Notes: generated from the letters alone by a model not told the origin. Counted from the stretch's first letter, positions 1-6,760 are shown. The stretch: 8,367 nt of DNA from Phycisphaerae bacterium (GCA_021736565.1 JAIPFO010000154.1:1-8367); one strand, 5' to 3'. Program-made: numbers and translations.

Positions 1-159
1 AAGATACTGAGTGTTGGTTGTTTCACATGCCGAGACATAGAGTGGATCTATTGAAACCGTGTGCACAGGGACCTCATCATTGCCCTGTTCCTGCCCGCCC
101 AGTCCATGGTGGTCCCCCATGGCAAACGATCCGCTCTCTATAAAGACAAAACCGGGTAT
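1..159 (-). other. N-terminal part of formylglycine-generating-enzyme (SUMF1-like) domain
   Basis: This is the sub-domain encoded by residues about 351-403 of the SMP-30 fusion protein. The order F-V-x-I-x-x-G-x-F-x-M-G-D, then N-D-E-x-P-x-H-x-V, then E-x-T-N-x-Q-Y is the family's N-terminal signature. Known members oxidise a sulfatase cysteine to formylglycine, build ergothioneine-type C-S bonds (EgtB), or act in the periplasm on pyoverdine (PvdO). Many planctomycete copies have no assigned role. About 200 further residues would be expected beyond the edge. Confidence 0.85.
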
Positions 160-1209
160 CGAGGGTGTGCCCAGATTCGCCAGCCCAATACCTCGCACGC
201 GAGTTTGAATACTTTGCACCGTAGATATGGCTGTAATGAATAATGTCTTTCGATCTTTGCCGCCAAAGGTAACGTTCGTCGGGCGGTCGCTGGTCTGAAT
301 CCTGTCGATCTGTTTTCCGGCGGCATTGAAAACTAGTACAGAATCTGTCGTCAGATAGATATTACCCAGATTATCGATAGTCATCCCGTCCGAGCCTGAT
401 GAGACAAAGAGTGTCTTGTGAGACAGCGAACCGTCGGGATCGATGTTGTAGCGGTATGTCTTGCCAGCTCCCGGATCGGCCACATACAGAACCTTGCCGT
501 TTGGCGTACCGATCAGTCCGTTGGGCTTGATGAGGTCGTCGATCACACGAACAACCTTTTGACGATCGGGTGTGATGTAGTAAACGTGTTCGCCGTCCTG
601 GTGCAGGGTTACGTCACGACCATAAGCGGGATCCGTGAAATATACACCGCCCAGAGGATCGATCCATAGATCATTTGGCTTGTTGAAACGTTTGCCGTTA
701 TATGTAGCTGCCAGTACGGTGACAGCTCCTGCAGGATTAATGGAAACGATACGTCCGTTATCGCTTTCGCAGACGATCAGATTCCCTTTGGCATCAAAGT
801 AAAGACCATTGGCGCCGGCTGTTTCCTCTCGCCAAACTGAGATCTTTCCGTCAAGGGCTATGCGATGGATACGACTTACGCGAAGGTCGGTAAAAAAGAT
901 CTCACCCTTGGCATTGGCTGCAGGACCTTCGGTAAATTTAAATTCATTACCGCGTGTCTGCAATGTTGCGCCCTGGGCCACGATATTCGTAGGACCTGTC
1001 GGATGTACAATTTGCTGCTGGGAACCTTGGCCTCTTTGACCTTGGCCGCCCTGGCCCTGACCTCTCTGGCCTCGTCCCTGGCCTCTCTGACGTTGCTGAT
1101 TGTTGTTCTGTGGTCTTTGCCTTTTCTGAGGCTGGGCTCCTAATGTGATATAAGTACATATAGTAAAAAATACTAGAGCGAGTGCGGCATATCGGTGTGA
1201 TAGTCTCAT
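1..1209 (-). CDS. Exported SMP-30/gluconolactonase-like propeller fused to an FGE-sulfatase domain (3' end beyond window)
   Basis: The frame is open for 403 codons from the ATG at 1209 to the left edge, so the C-terminus is missing. Residues 1-25 are a signal peptide (hydrophobic 8-24). Residues 26-66 are an Arg/Gly/Gln linker. Residues about 70-335 match SMP-30/gluconolactonase/LRE-like six-bladed propellers: FTEGP (E94), NKPNDL (N179), KPNGL (N230) and SDGM (D274) fall where the family's metal ligands lie (human SMP30 E18, N103, N154, D204, recalled from memory). Family members hydrolyse lactones or related esters. From about residue 350 a second domain begins, IPGFVFIESGSFAMGD, then NDEVPVHTVSIDPLY and ETTNTQY, the typical opening of formylglycine-generating-enzyme/SUMF1-EgtB-PvdO proteins. 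Its catalytic region is outside the window, so activity cannot be judged. The start is fixed by a strong Shine-Dalgarno and a TAATG overlap with the upstream gene. Substrate unknown. Confidence 0.9.
   Translation of the reverse strand, partial: MRLSHRYAALALVFFTICTYITLGAQPQKRQRPQNNNQQRQRGQGRGQRGQGQGGQGQRGQGSQQQIVHPTGPTNIVAQGATLQTRGNEFKFTEGPAANAKGEIFFTDLRVSRIHRIALDGKISVWREETAGANGLYFDAKGNLIVCESDNGRIVSINPAGAVTVLAATYNGKRFNKPNDLWIDPLGGVYFTDPAYGRDVTLHQDGEHVYYITPDRQKVVRVIDDLIKPNGLIGTPNGKVLYVADPGAGKTYRYNIDPDGSLSHKTLFVSSGSDGMTIDNLGNIYLTTDSVLVFNAAGKQIDRIQTSDRPTNVTFGGKDRKTLFITAISTVQSIQTRVRGIGLANLGTPSIPGFVFIESGSFAMGDHHGLGGQEQGNDEVPVHTVSIDPLYVSACETTNTQYL
1012..1134 (-). repeat. Arg/Gly/Gln-rich tract in the SMP-30 fusion protein
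   Basis: Residues about 26-66 are almost only Q, R, G and N, with repeated QRGQG units. They lie between the signal peptide and the propeller. At DNA level this is an imperfect array of roughly 9-12 nt units (read on the plus strand as variants of cctctttgaccttgg). The mature protein would begin with this positively charged, disordered extension. Comparable tracts occur in the other exported proteins of the window. Confidence 0.85.
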
Positions 1210-2852
1210 TATTGTCCTCCTCCTCTTCTATGGTTGTCGCTGTCCTGTTTACTCCGCTGGCCACGTTGGCCTCCACGTTCACCTCTTTGCCCGCCTCGTT
1301 TTTGCCCTTTACCTGGGCTGCTTGGTTGGCGTGTATCGGCTTTCATGGCAAAGGCGTCTGTGATTGTTCCTTTGGGTGTCAAGTCCTTACCCTTAAGAGC
1401 CGGATGATCGGCACTGTAACGATACGCACGAAATACTGAATTGGTCATGGGAATACTGTCAGGCATAACCTTGACGGTCCCTAATTCCCGTGTAACTGGA
1501 TTAATGTATTCCCAAACCAGTTCGCCTTCGGCTGTCACTTCAAAGAAATGACCTTCTGTATCCGAACAGATCAGAGTGTTGCCATTGGGCAGACGCTGAG
1601 CACCTGCACCAATATGGCTGAAAAAGCCCTGATTGCTCTTGGAACCGTAGGTCCAAACGATCTGTCGGGAGACCTGAAGTGTGCCCTTATGTGTGTCGTG
1701 GTGCGTGCGGACCCTTTCATAGCCGGCCGCGGGAGGATTGACATACTTGTCTGACCGTCGGCCCTGGGCATCCAGAAAGCCGTCGATTTCCTGAACATAG
1801 GACTGGTTGGTGCGCTGATAGAGATACTGGCCGTTGTTGAAGATCAAGAAGTGGCCTGCCCCCGGCAGTCCGGGCTTGATCCACTGGACATCATGGGAGC
1901 CACCGATCTGCTTGTGCCCGGCTGTGGTCTGGGTCCAATCCTCCCGAATCGATGGTGCGTCGCCTTGACCGTAACGGGCGGGATCACCAAAGCGATAAAG
2001 GAAATCGCCAGCCGAGCCGGCAGCCTTGGCTATGCTTGCCTTCGGATCACCGGATACGAAAGTCGAGTCATGGTCGATCACATAGAACTCTCCCTGAACG
2101 CTGTTGAAAACAACCTGACCCAACTCTGCGTTGTAGTCAAGTGAATTCAGATGCAGCCAATCACGTTTCAATCGCCTGCCCGGCAAATTAATGTTAAGAC
2201 GTCCGGGATAATCTGCAATTGACTTCCCCTTGCCAACGTAGTTGCTTTTGTCCGGATCCATATCCTGAATCATATGATCGAAAAACCACCACTCCCAAAC
2301 GACGTTACCTTTCATGTCCACCTCTACAATGGCGTCCATTTCAACGCCCTGGTAAGGCCCAGACTTCGAATTTGCGCCTCCGGCCAGTGCCTGCTCCGAA
2401 GAAACTGCTTTGTTGGCAATGTAAAGCGTGGTCGGGGCATTTAGTTTTTTATTGAAGATGCGAACCCAGTCGTGATGCGGGGAATAGCCCGTACGGGTTT
2501 CTGAGTACTCCCAAACAGTGTTACCATCCCAATCCAACTCCTTAAAGCCGCCAAAACCGCTGGAGTCATCCTTAGTAGCATCAAGCAGGTGGCCATTATC
2601 CAACAGTCGTGGATTGGTGCCTATTTTCCAGGTATGCACTACGCATCCCTGCATATCGATCAACCATGCTCCTCTTGAAGAGAATAAGGTGTAGCCGTTA
2701 TAGGCCTTTTCTTTATTGTGGAATAATGTTTCCGTGGGGCCCTGCAAGGATTCATATGCAAACGAAACACCAGCCAGTAAAACCACACTCATGATCACTA
2801 GCAAGCAGAGATGTAGTTTAGATGTTTTTCTTTGGATCGATTCACAGCTCAT
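1209..2852 (-). CDS. Exported arylsulfotransferase (ASST)-like protein, paralogue without fused PEBP domain
   Basis: The protein has 547 residues. A basic start and hydrophobic stretch (about 12-32) form a signal peptide or anchor. The body (about 50-490) is an ASST-type beta-propeller: NGYTLFSS and AWLIDMQGCVVHTW open it, blades follow with NTVWEY, NVVWEWWFFDH, RLPNGNTLIC and ELVWEYINPV. AssT enzymes move sulfuryl groups between phenols in the periplasm through a sulfo-histidine. The equivalent His residues appear present: H127 (SPHHDW), H234 (LHLNS) and H320 (SHDVQW). The Arg expected about 18 residues after the second His is absent; the local sequence is NSVQGEFYVIDH. Residues 512-547 are an Arg/Gly/Gln tail. 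After signal removal only C70 and C429 remain. The start overlaps the previous stop as ATGA, preceded by GGAGG. It pairs with the larger ASST upstream, probably after duplication. Substrate and catalytic competence are open. Confidence 0.87.
   Translation of the reverse strand: MSCESIQRKTSKLHLCLLVIMSVVLLAGVSFAYESLQGPTETLFHNKEKAYNGYTLFSSRGAWLIDMQGCVVHTWKIGTNPRLLDNGHLLDATKDDSSGFGGFKELDWDGNTVWEYSETRTGYSPHHDWVRIFNKKLNAPTTLYIANKAVSSEQALAGGANSKSGPYQGVEMDAIVEVDMKGNVVWEWWFFDHMIQDMDPDKSNYVGKGKSIADYPGRLNINLPGRRLKRDWLHLNSLDYNAELGQVVFNSVQGEFYVIDHDSTFVSGDPKASIAKAAGSAGDFLYRFGDPARYGQGDAPSIREDWTQTTAGHKQIGGSHDVQWIKPGLPGAGHFLIFNNGQYLYQRTNQSYVQEIDGFLDAQGRRSDKYVNPPAAGYERVRTHHDTHKGTLQVSRQIVWTYGSKSNQGFFSHIGAGAQRLPNGNTLICSDTEGHFFEVTAEGELVWEYINPVTRELGTVKVMPDSIPMTNSVFRAYRYSADHPALKGKDLTPKGTITDAFAMKADTRQPSSPGKGQKRGGQRGERGGQRGQRSKQDSDNHRRGGGQ
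1212..1319 (-). repeat. Arg/Gly/Gln-rich C-terminal tail of the second ASST-like protein
   Basis: Residues about 512-547 contain repeated RGGQRG and RGQR units and end RRGGGQ. The tail follows the last propeller blade directly and has no recognisable fold. Its purine-rich codons also form the ribosome binding site of the next gene. Confidence 0.85.
1215..1223 (-). promoter_or_regulatory. Strong Shine-Dalgarno for the SMP-30 fusion gene
   Basis: GGAGGAGGA lies 5 nt upstream of the ATG at 1209 and is part of the codons for the Gly-Gly-Gly of the preceding protein's tail. With the TAATG stop/start overlap it indicates reinitiation or coupled translation of the two genes, and it decides the start codon. 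Confidence 0.8.
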
Positions 2853-5137
2853 ATTTGTTTGCCTCCATCCTGAGTATTTTCGGTTTTCGGTCTCTCATAA
2901 GTATAAGTCAAGGTGTTTTGAGCAAGTGTAATGCCCTCAATGGCCTTGAGCAAATCCGCACGCATAACTTTGTTCGTAGTGAACGTTGGCTCCGCAGACA
3001 AGGCAAAGACAGTAATATTGTATTCCTTAACACCCCCACCCTTGGACATCATGGGCTTGTATTGGGCCCTGTTTTGATCATTATATCCGACAGTTCCAAT
3101 GTTCTGGACATCTTTTGGTAAACTGTTTACCTGCGGCGGGATGTTGTAGACAACCCAGTATGATTTCTCCTGGTCAGGGGCTTTATGCCACAGGCTCAGT
3201 GCCAAAGACTTGGTGCCGGTCGGTACTCCACTCCAACTTACAGGCATGGATACACCGCTGCCGTCACCGGTAAAATCCGCAGGTAAAGAACCTCCATTTT
3301 TTACAACCGGACTGCTGACTGTAAACTCGCTAACTGATGCCTCTGCAGGCCTAGCATTACGATTGCCACCATCCGGACCTCTTTGGCCCTGCTGTCCTCT
3401 TTGCCCTCTTTCTCTTTGGCCACCTTGGCCTTGTTGACGGAGATTACCGCCATCCAGATATGGTTGTCCCTGCTGCCTTCCAGTATTTCCGCCCTGGTTG
3501 CGTTGTCCGCCACCGGACCTGCGGCCTCGGCTCAGATTTTCAGGTACATTCTCTGGCTTTGAACCGGGTATCTTGCCCTGGGATGTCATGTCTTTTCCCT
3601 TGAAGGCAGCGTAATCCAAAGGATAACGGTGAATCTTAAAGACCGCGTTCATTGGGTGACCACGCTCATCAATGGCAATCGGATCTCCCTGCTCCAGGGG
3701 TTTTTTACCATCGACGGGGTTTACATACTCCCATGTCTTTTTCCCTTCAGGAGTCACTTCAAAAAACACGCCTGCGGTACCATCACAGATAAGTGTATTG
3801 CCATTAGGCAAACGTTGACAGCCTGAAATTGCCTCAGCATAGAGGTCCGTCTTGTTCGGGGCCGTATAGGTCCATTTCAGCTTTTCCGGTCCGAAGGCCT
3901 TACCCTTGACCAGTGTATAGTTTCCCTTCGAATCAACTGGCGGTACGATCTCATCGATAGATGAATATGATTCGCCCCGGTTTCGTCCTCCCTGCAGACG
4001 ACCGCCGCGTGCCTGGCGTTCTTCGACACTTGACGTACGGTTCAGTCCGTTGTTGAAGATCAGGATATTTCCTTCACCCGGACATCCCTTGGGAACCCAC
4101 TGGGCATCGTGTTGTTGAAACAGCATCTGATCCCGTGCAGTTCCGCGTCCATACGCAGATGGATTGCCCCAGCGATATAGAAGACCGCCGCCTTTGCCGG
4201 AACGTCCGCCGGTGTAACCCTTTGCTTCCTCAGTGGTCGTACTGTGGTCAATTATCCAGAGTTCGCCGCAACCACGCACGCTAAGCATGATCTGGTCCAG
4301 GTCTGCATTATAGTAAATTGAGTTCATGTGATTCCAAAAGGCAGGTGCATTACGCCCATTGACCTCAACCGAGATCTTTTCCGGATGGTCCGCAGGATTG
4401 CCGTAATTCGGTTTCTGGGGGTCATTGTCCTGAATGAGATGATCCCATACATGCCATTGCCATACAATCTCAGCCTCGTTCTTGCCAACCCTCTTGATCT
4501 CGGCAATATACTCGGGTGCTAGATAATCGTCGCGAAGCGTATTAGGAGGAAAACCGGCTGCCATACATTCGTCATATGTCTTTCTTTCCACGATCATGGC
4601 CAGAAAGTTGCCGTTGGGAAGGGGCTCAATGTCGTGGTGCATCATCTTGTTGTTATCCGTGCACCAGTACTCCCAGATCAGATTTCCGTTCCAGTCATAC
4701 TCTTCGAGGCGTCCGCCTTCTCCGCCACCGATGCTCCCGACCCCCTTTACTAAACAGCAGTGAAGAAGGTGGTCGTTTTCGAGTAGATAAACGGACTGGC
4801 CCGGTTCATACGAACTGGTCCAGGTGTTAAAAATCTGGCCCTCGTTATCAATCAGGTATGTAAGCAGATTGTGCTTGGGCGCAAACAAGGTGTAACCTGG
4901 CCATGCCTGGGGGGTATTCGTAATCAGACCAATCTGGCGTTTGACAAACTGATCGCCCTGACTTTGATTCGATTGGCGTCCGCCACCCTGTCCGCCACGA
5001 CCACCACGTGATGACTGATTGTTGCGATGACCCTGTCTGTTGTTCCGATCGGATCTGCCCTCGGGTTCCGCTGCCGAGGCACTTCCCAGTACCACTAGTA
5101 CGACAATTGCTGAGATTAAACTTCGATAGGTATTCAT
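2849..5137 (-). CDS. Exported arylsulfotransferase (ASST)-like protein with C-terminal PEBP/YbhB-like domain
   Basis: The protein has 762 residues. Residues 1-23 are a signal peptide (hydrophobic 8-20, cleavage near SASA-AEP). Residues 27-60 are an Arg/Gly/Gln linker. Residues about 72-515 are the ASST propeller: WPGYTLFAP, TYLIDNEGQIFNTW, NLIWEYW, IVWQWHVWDHLI, RLPNGNTLIC, TWEYVNPVDG. H168 (MMHHDI), H270 (FWNHMNS), R288 (LSVRGCGELW) and H343 (QQHDAQW) sit at spacings 102, 18 and 55 residues. E. coli AssT uses H252, H356, R374 and H436 (from memory; spacings 104, 18, 62), so the active site looks intact. Residues 536-597 are a second low-complexity linker. Residues 603-750 are PEBP-like (FTVSSPVVKNGGSLP, WVVYNIPP, VFAL, YERP). 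Eight cysteines remain in the mature part. The start at 5137 has AGGAG at good spacing. It overlaps the next gene by 4 nt. Function in sulfuryl transfer is inferred from the family; acceptor and donor are unknown. Confidence 0.9.
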   Translation of the reverse strand: MNTYRSLISAIVVLVVLGSASAAEPEGRSDRNNRQGHRNNQSSRGGRGGQGGGRQSNQSQGDQFVKRQIGLITNTPQAWPGYTLFAPKHNLLTYLIDNEGQIFNTWTSSYEPGQSVYLLENDHLLHCCLVKGVGSIGGGEGGRLEEYDWNGNLIWEYWCTDNNKMMHHDIEPLPNGNFLAMIVERKTYDECMAAGFPPNTLRDDYLAPEYIAEIKRVGKNEAEIVWQWHVWDHLIQDNDPQKPNYGNPADHPEKISVEVNGRNAPAFWNHMNSIYYNADLDQIMLSVRGCGELWIIDHSTTTEEAKGYTGGRSGKGGGLLYRWGNPSAYGRGTARDQMLFQQHDAQWVPKGCPGEGNILIFNNGLNRTSSVEERQARGGRLQGGRNRGESYSSIDEIVPPVDSKGNYTLVKGKAFGPEKLKWTYTAPNKTDLYAEAISGCQRLPNGNTLICDGTAGVFFEVTPEGKKTWEYVNPVDGKKPLEQGDPIAIDERGHPMNAVFKIHRYPLDYAAFKGKDMTSQGKIPGSKPENVPENLSRGRRSGGGQRNQGGNTGRQQGQPYLDGGNLRQQGQGGQRERGQRGQQGQRGPDGGNRNARPAEASVSEFTVSSPVVKNGGSLPADFTGDGSGVSMPVSWSGVPTGTKSLALSLWHKAPDQEKSYWVVYNIPPQVNSLPKDVQNIGTVGYNDQNRAQYKPMMSKGGGVKEYNITVFALSAEPTFTTNKVMRADLLKAIEGITLAQNTLTYTYERPKTENTQDGGKQI
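2888..3331 (-). other. PEBP / YbhB-YbcL-like domain at the C-terminus of the ASST protein
   Basis: Residues about 603-750 follow the phosphatidylethanolamine-binding-protein fold order: F-T-V-S-S-P, G-x-S-L-P-A-D-F-T-x-D-G, S-W-S-G-V-P-x-G-T-K-S-L-A-L, W-V-V-Y-N-I-P and a final Y-x-Y-E-R. The usual DPDAP ligand motif is replaced by WHKAPDQ, and the usual G-x-H-R-Y by GGVKEYN. The anion/ligand pocket is therefore not canonical and binding cannot be assumed. Confidence 0.82.
3347..3532 (-). repeat. Arg/Gly/Gln-rich linker between ASST and PEBP domains
   Basis: About 60 residues (536-597) of R, G, Q and N, with repeated GQRG and RGQQG units, join the propeller to the PEBP-like domain. This is the longest such tract in the window. 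The DNA is an imperfect array of short purine-rich units on the coding strand. Confidence 0.85.
4958..5059 (-). repeat. Arg/Gly/Asn/Gln-rich N-terminal tract of the ASST-PEBP protein
   Basis: Residues about 27-60, directly after the predicted signal peptidase site, are nearly all R, G, N, Q and S, including RGGRGGQGGGRQ. This places a disordered basic extension at the mature N-terminus, as in the SMP-30 fusion protein. Confidence 0.8.
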
Positions 5138-5269
5138 TGTTTCTCCTAATAATTTATAGTATTAAGTCCACTATCAACAACAAAAGAATTTCCATTAACC
5201 GAAGGATTTATTGCCTTTGTTGAAGGCTGTTCTTATTTATGTGCTGCTTTATAATGCAAAAGTTTTAAG
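5138..5269 (-). other. Gap between redoxin gene and ASST-PEBP gene
   Basis: This is the only sizeable gap inside the minus-strand cluster, and it is AT-rich. A weak 5-bp hairpin (GCCTT/AAGGC, 5213-5227) lies in it, without a following T run, so it is not a convincing intrinsic terminator. TTGTTG-16 nt-TATAAA occurs close to the next gene, but it is so near the start codon that the transcript would lose its Shine-Dalgarno. Read-through from the redoxin gene or an unrecognised internal promoter are both possible. Confidence 0.5.
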
Positions 5270-6670
5270 TTATCTCCTTCCTCGTTCACCTTGTCCCTGC
5301 CTACCTTGTCCTCGCGGAGCTTTTTCCATTTCTTCAGATGAAATCATCCCGTCTTTATTGGTATCGATTGCATCGAATCGTCGTCTGACATTTTCCTCAC
5401 TGAAATCATCTCCTCGCTGTTTCTTTGTATGGTCGCACATTTCCTTGAATAAGACGGATCCATCTTTGTCAGTGTCCATTTGGGCCATGCGGCCGCCCCT
5501 GGAATTGGATTGTGATTGGCCGCCTCGAGAGGATTGCGATTTGCCACCACCAGGTCCTCGATTTAATCCGTAGGTGCTGGATCCGCGGTTTTCAAATTCG
5601 AAGCGAATGGTATACTCGTGCGTCAGGGCCATGCAGAGATTCGGCGTGCATCCATAGTAATTGAGTGTTAGCTGGATATCCTTAACAGGGGTGTGGGAGG
5701 GAATGTCCACCCAGAACTGACGCGGAAGGGTGTCGCTGTCGCCGATACCTTTTTTTGCTGTGGCTTCGCTCGGTGTTGCACTAACGCCCTTCGGTAACTT
5801 AAGCGAATATTTCATCGGCGGAGCCAGGTTGTTCCAGTGTGCATCATGGATTGGGTCCGGATAGAATCCCAGAAAGAGTCGTCCGGTGCCGGTGCTCAGC
5901 AGGGTATCGTCAGCTTCGGTTCGCAGTTTCACATAGTAAGTTTCTAACGGCTTGGCAGGGACAGTGGAGAGGATTGAAAGTCCAGTGGGACGAGCTACGC
6001 CTAGGCTGGAGTCTTCATTGAGGGGTTGCCCCTGGCGTTTGAGTCTCGGCAAGTCGAGATCACTAACTTTCGTGGGGTTAGCGATCGGACATACTGCTTT
6101 GGTTAATGCTGCGCGTAAGCCGTCGCCGTCGATTTTGTCCGAGGCAAAGATGATTTTGCCCTCTGGTGAAATCAAAAAGACGGAGAAGGATCCCGACCGT
6201 AATCCGATTCGCATTGAGTCGTCTAACGTATCGGCAATCCACGGCACCTTAGTGCCCAGCTTTTTGCGAGCTTCTGCGAGTTGGAGCAGGCGTTCGGCCA
6301 TGTTTTGCGCCTGAACATAGCCATTGAGTTCGGGATGGCGCAGGTATTTGTAGAAGTAGAAGAACTGCACGCCTTTTTTTTCGTAGTCGGCGTAAGCGGC
6401 CTCAATTTGCGGATAATTCAGGTGAAATTGTGGGCAGGTCAGGCATCCGGCCGAGAGTACGGTGTATTTACCCTTACAAAGTTCTCGGACTTTCAAGGGC
6501 TTTCCATCTGCAGTAAATGCATTCAAATCTGGCAAGGGGCCACTGCTGAGTACGCCTCCGGCAGGAACATTATTGTAGCGGTTGCTGCTAATTGGGCTTT
6601 TTTGTTGCGATTCAGCAATTGCCGTAGAAACGATTAAGCAAAGAATGATCAAGAACAGTCGGTGTTTCAT
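5270..6670 (-). CDS. Exported thioredoxin-fold (deiodinase-like) redox protein with DsbD-alpha-like segment and EF-hand tail
   Basis: The protein has 466 residues from the ATG at 6670, chosen because a typical signal peptide (1-19) and an AAAGGG ribosome site start there. An in-frame ATG at 6727 would add 19 residues and spoil the signal. Residues about 44-195 are a redoxin fold. GCLTCPQF gives C76-x-x-C79, and the following PQIEAAYADYEKKGVQFF and YKYLRHPELNGY resemble iodothyronine-deiodinase-like bacterial proteins. Residues about 232-358 end in YYGCTPNLCMALTHEYTI (C341, C346), resembling the DsbD N-terminal domain. A Ser/Gly/Arg linker (371-394) leads to two EF-hand loops, D399-x-D-x-D-G to E410 and D436-x-N-x-D-G to E447, then an Arg/Gly/Gln tail. 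Likely role: calcium-linked thiol-disulfide chemistry outside the cytoplasm, perhaps maturing the neighbouring ASST proteins. Partner and direction of electron flow are unknown. Confidence 0.85.
   Translation of the reverse strand: MKHRLFLIILCLIVSTAIAESQQKSPISSNRYNNVPAGGVLSSGPLPDLNAFTADGKPLKVRELCKGKYTVLSAGCLTCPQFHLNYPQIEAAYADYEKKGVQFFYFYKYLRHPELNGYVQAQNMAERLLQLAEARKKLGTKVPWIADTLDDSMRIGLRSGSFSVFLISPEGKIIFASDKIDGDGLRAALTKAVCPIANPTKVSDLDLPRLKRQGQPLNEDSSLGVARPTGLSILSTVPAKPLETYYVKLRTEADDTLLSTGTGRLFLGFYPDPIHDAHWNNLAPPMKYSLKLPKGVSATPSEATAKKGIGDSDTLPRQFWVDIPSHTPVKDIQLTLNYYGCTPNLCMALTHEYTIRFEFENRGSSTYGLNRGPGGGKSQSSRGGQSQSNSRGGRMAQMDTDKDGSVLFKEMCDHTKKQRGDDFSEENVRRRFDAIDTNKDGMISSEEMEKAPRGQGRQGQGERGRR
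5273..5314 (-). repeat. Arg/Gly/Gln-rich C-terminal tail of the redoxin/EF-hand protein
   Basis: Residues 453-466 read RGQGRQGQGERGRR, following the second EF-hand directly. The final codons contain AGGAAGGAGATAA, a Shine-Dalgarno-like string with no start codon at a usable distance, most simply explained by the Arg/Gly codons. Confidence 0.8.
5330..5476 (-). other. EF-hand pair in the redoxin protein
   Basis: Two 12-residue calcium loops, DTDKDGSVLFKE (399-410) and DTNKDGMISSEE (436-447), have acidic or amide ligands at positions 1, 3 and 5, Gly at 6, a hydrophobic at 8 and Glu at 12. Both should bind calcium. They are 25 residues apart with a helical stretch between, as in a normal EF-hand pair. 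Confidence 0.9.
5489..5560 (-). repeat. Arg/Gly/Ser/Gln-rich linker in the redoxin protein
   Basis: Residues 371-394 (R, G, S, Q, K, N only, apart from one P) separate the DsbD-alpha-like segment from the EF-hands. It contains RGGQSQSNSRGGR and belongs to the same compositional class as the other tracts of this window. Confidence 0.75.
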
Positions 6671-6721
6671 TTTTTCCCTTTGTCTCGTGTTGATTTTTTC
6701 ATTTCGCAGACAAGAGGCTAT

Positions 6722-6750
6722 TTGCATCCTTTTGTCAATTCGCTTATAAC
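6722..6750 (+). promoter_or_regulatory. Candidate sigma70-like promoter for the sigma/membrane-protein pair
   Basis: TTGCAT (6722-6727), a 17-nt spacer and TATAAC (6745-6750) give a good -10 and a partial -35. Transcription would begin near 6757, leaving a leader of about 140 nt before the ATG at 6898. Assignment is by eye only. Confidence 0.35.
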
Positions 6751-6760
6751 AATTATTGTT
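6748..6760. promoter_or_regulatory. 13-bp palindrome AACAATTATTGTT, possible operator
   Basis: Perfect 6-bp arms around one central base overlap the end of the candidate -10 element of the sigma-factor promoter. This placement would suit a repressor or autoregulator. In AT-rich DNA such a palindrome can also arise by chance. Confidence 0.35.

Noticed and set aside
947..1282. 111-codon minus-strand frame across the junction of the second ASST and SMP-30 genes
   Set aside because: It overlaps two well-supported genes in another frame, and its protein has no family features. It is a by-product of the Arg/Gly-coding repeats.
1012..1319. Short tandem DNA repeats as a CRISPR array or mobile element
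   Set aside because: The units are imperfect, have no unique spacers, stay in frame and encode Arg/Gly/Gln. There are no terminal inverted repeats or transposase.
2219..2455. Plus-strand open frames of 60-120 codons across the minus-strand genes
   Set aside because: All lie opposite strong coding frames, lack ribosome sites and show no domain features.
5213..5227. Hairpin GCCTT/AAGGC as an intrinsic terminator between redoxin and ASST-PEBP genes
   Set aside because: The stem is only 5 bp and no T run follows in the direction of transcription.
5271..5285. Strong Shine-Dalgarno-like AGGAAGGAGATAA at the end of the redoxin gene, suggesting a lost downstream gene
   Set aside because: No start codon follows at a usable distance, and the string is explained by Arg/Gly codons of the tail.
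6671..6727. Longer redoxin starting at ATG 6727
   Set aside because: It would put 19 polar residues in front of a good signal peptide. The ATG at 6670 has its own AAAGGG ribosome site.
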